From: an uncultured Lachnospiraceae bacterium
Lineage (GTDB): Bacteria > Bacillota > Clostridia > Lachnospirales > Lachnospiraceae
Assembly: GCA_947173945.1 (NCBI GenBank)
Contig: CAMWGV010000031.1
Coordinates: forward strand, 1-32,479
Direction: 5' to 3'
Length of the DNA stretch: 32,479 nt
Shown here: piece after piece, positions 32,361-32,479 of the stretch
How positions within the stretch are numbered: position 1 is the stretch's first letter
How the letters are laid out: every line of letters starts with the position of its first letter
The notes under the pieces: generated by a model
Seen by the model: the letters and a program-made list of their open reading frames with translations, nothing else
What the model was told of the DNA's origin: nothing
Databases searched by the model: none
Position numbers and translations under genes: made by a program

Positions 32361-32412
32361 TTAGTTAAATAAAACTAATTTCTTTATCAGTATATTAGTT
32401 TAGTTTAACTAA
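32361..32412 (-). promoter_or_regulatory. feo promoter with two metalloregulator-like boxes
   Basis: Two 18-bp boxes of the form TTAGTT-N6-AACTAA lie at 32361-32378 and 32395-32412, 34 bases apart. Both halves are perfect in each. A minus-strand -10 TATACT (32394-32389) lies between them, so the upstream box covers the -35 region and the downstream box the transcribed start. They resemble TTAG-type DtxR/IdeR iron boxes and probably bind an iron-sensing repressor. The -35 itself cannot be judged because the true sequence ends at 32413. Confidence 0.65.
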
Positions 32413-32413
32413 C

Positions 32414-32479
32414 ATGTATCTTATACACATCTCCGAGCCCACGAGACGCTCATGAATCTGGTATTGCCTCTTCGGCGTT
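32414..32479 (+). other. Illumina Nextera adapter, not genomic
   Basis: Positions 32414-32432 match the Nextera mosaic end at 17 of 19 bases, then CCGAGCCCACGAGAC (32433-32447) is the exact i7-side adapter, GCTCATGA (32448-32455) is an i7 index, and 32456-32479 is an error-rich copy of the P7 end (ATCTCGTATGCC...). This is sequencing-library adapter left at a contig end. Any feature called here is false. Confidence 0.97.

Overview
The window is low-GC bacterial DNA with dense operons, strong GGAGG-type ribosome binding sites and TTGACA/TATAAT-type promoters. The gene content points to an anaerobic Firmicute, most likely Lachnospiraceae: an anaerobic class III ribonucleotide reductase, a 'glmU'-pth-mfd-foldase cluster, a tRNA gene without encoded CCA, several sulfur-rich radical SAM enzymes and a FeoAAB iron(II) importer. 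The family assignment is inferred from style and content. The right end is not biological: the last 66 bases are Illumina Nextera adapter with an i7 index, so this is the end of a draft contig.

Layout. 1-2.0 kb (minus): a truncated DUF2156 protein and an acidic membrane-anchored protein of unknown role, divergent from gltX (2.2-3.6 kb, plus). 3.66-3.89 kb: a large palindromic repeat (element A) between convergent genes. 3.9-6.8 kb (minus): a membrane c-di-GMP phosphodiesterase and an anchored GH25 lysozyme-like protein. 6.8-11.4 kb (minus): an esterase-methyltransferase fusion, an ABC ATPase, and an ABC-2 permease fused to a CPBP (CAAX) protease. 11.5-12.7 kb (minus): a trigger-factor-like lipoprotein and tRNA-Leu(CAG). 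13.0-16.2 kb (plus): nrdD-nrdG-dut behind a promoter with two NrdR-type boxes. 16.26-16.58 kb: element B, a larger nested relative of element A. 16.6-23.7 kb (minus): foldase lipoprotein, mfd, pth, a one-domain GlmU and another lipoprotein. 23.9-24.5 kb (plus): a DUF4160/DUF2442 pair.

24.5-29.5 kb is the most interesting region. A 53-residue peptide built of ACGX repeats is followed on the minus strand by a radical SAM/SPASM maturase, a nitroreductase, a sirtuin with Gln at the catalytic His position, a DUF1848 protein with a C-terminal CxxxCxxC motif, and a methyltransferase. A divergent HxlR-type regulator lies next to a clear inverted-repeat operator. I read this as a radical SAM-modified peptide (RiPP) locus, perhaps redox-controlled. 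The peptide/maturase pair resembles the 'ACGX system' that I recall as a named family; the accessory set and the product are, as far as I know, not characterised.

29.5-32.4 kb (minus): feoA-feoA-feoB and a Cys-rich FeoB partner, with two copies of an 18-bp TTAGTT-N6-AACTAA box upstream and a terminator shared with the convergent hxlR end.
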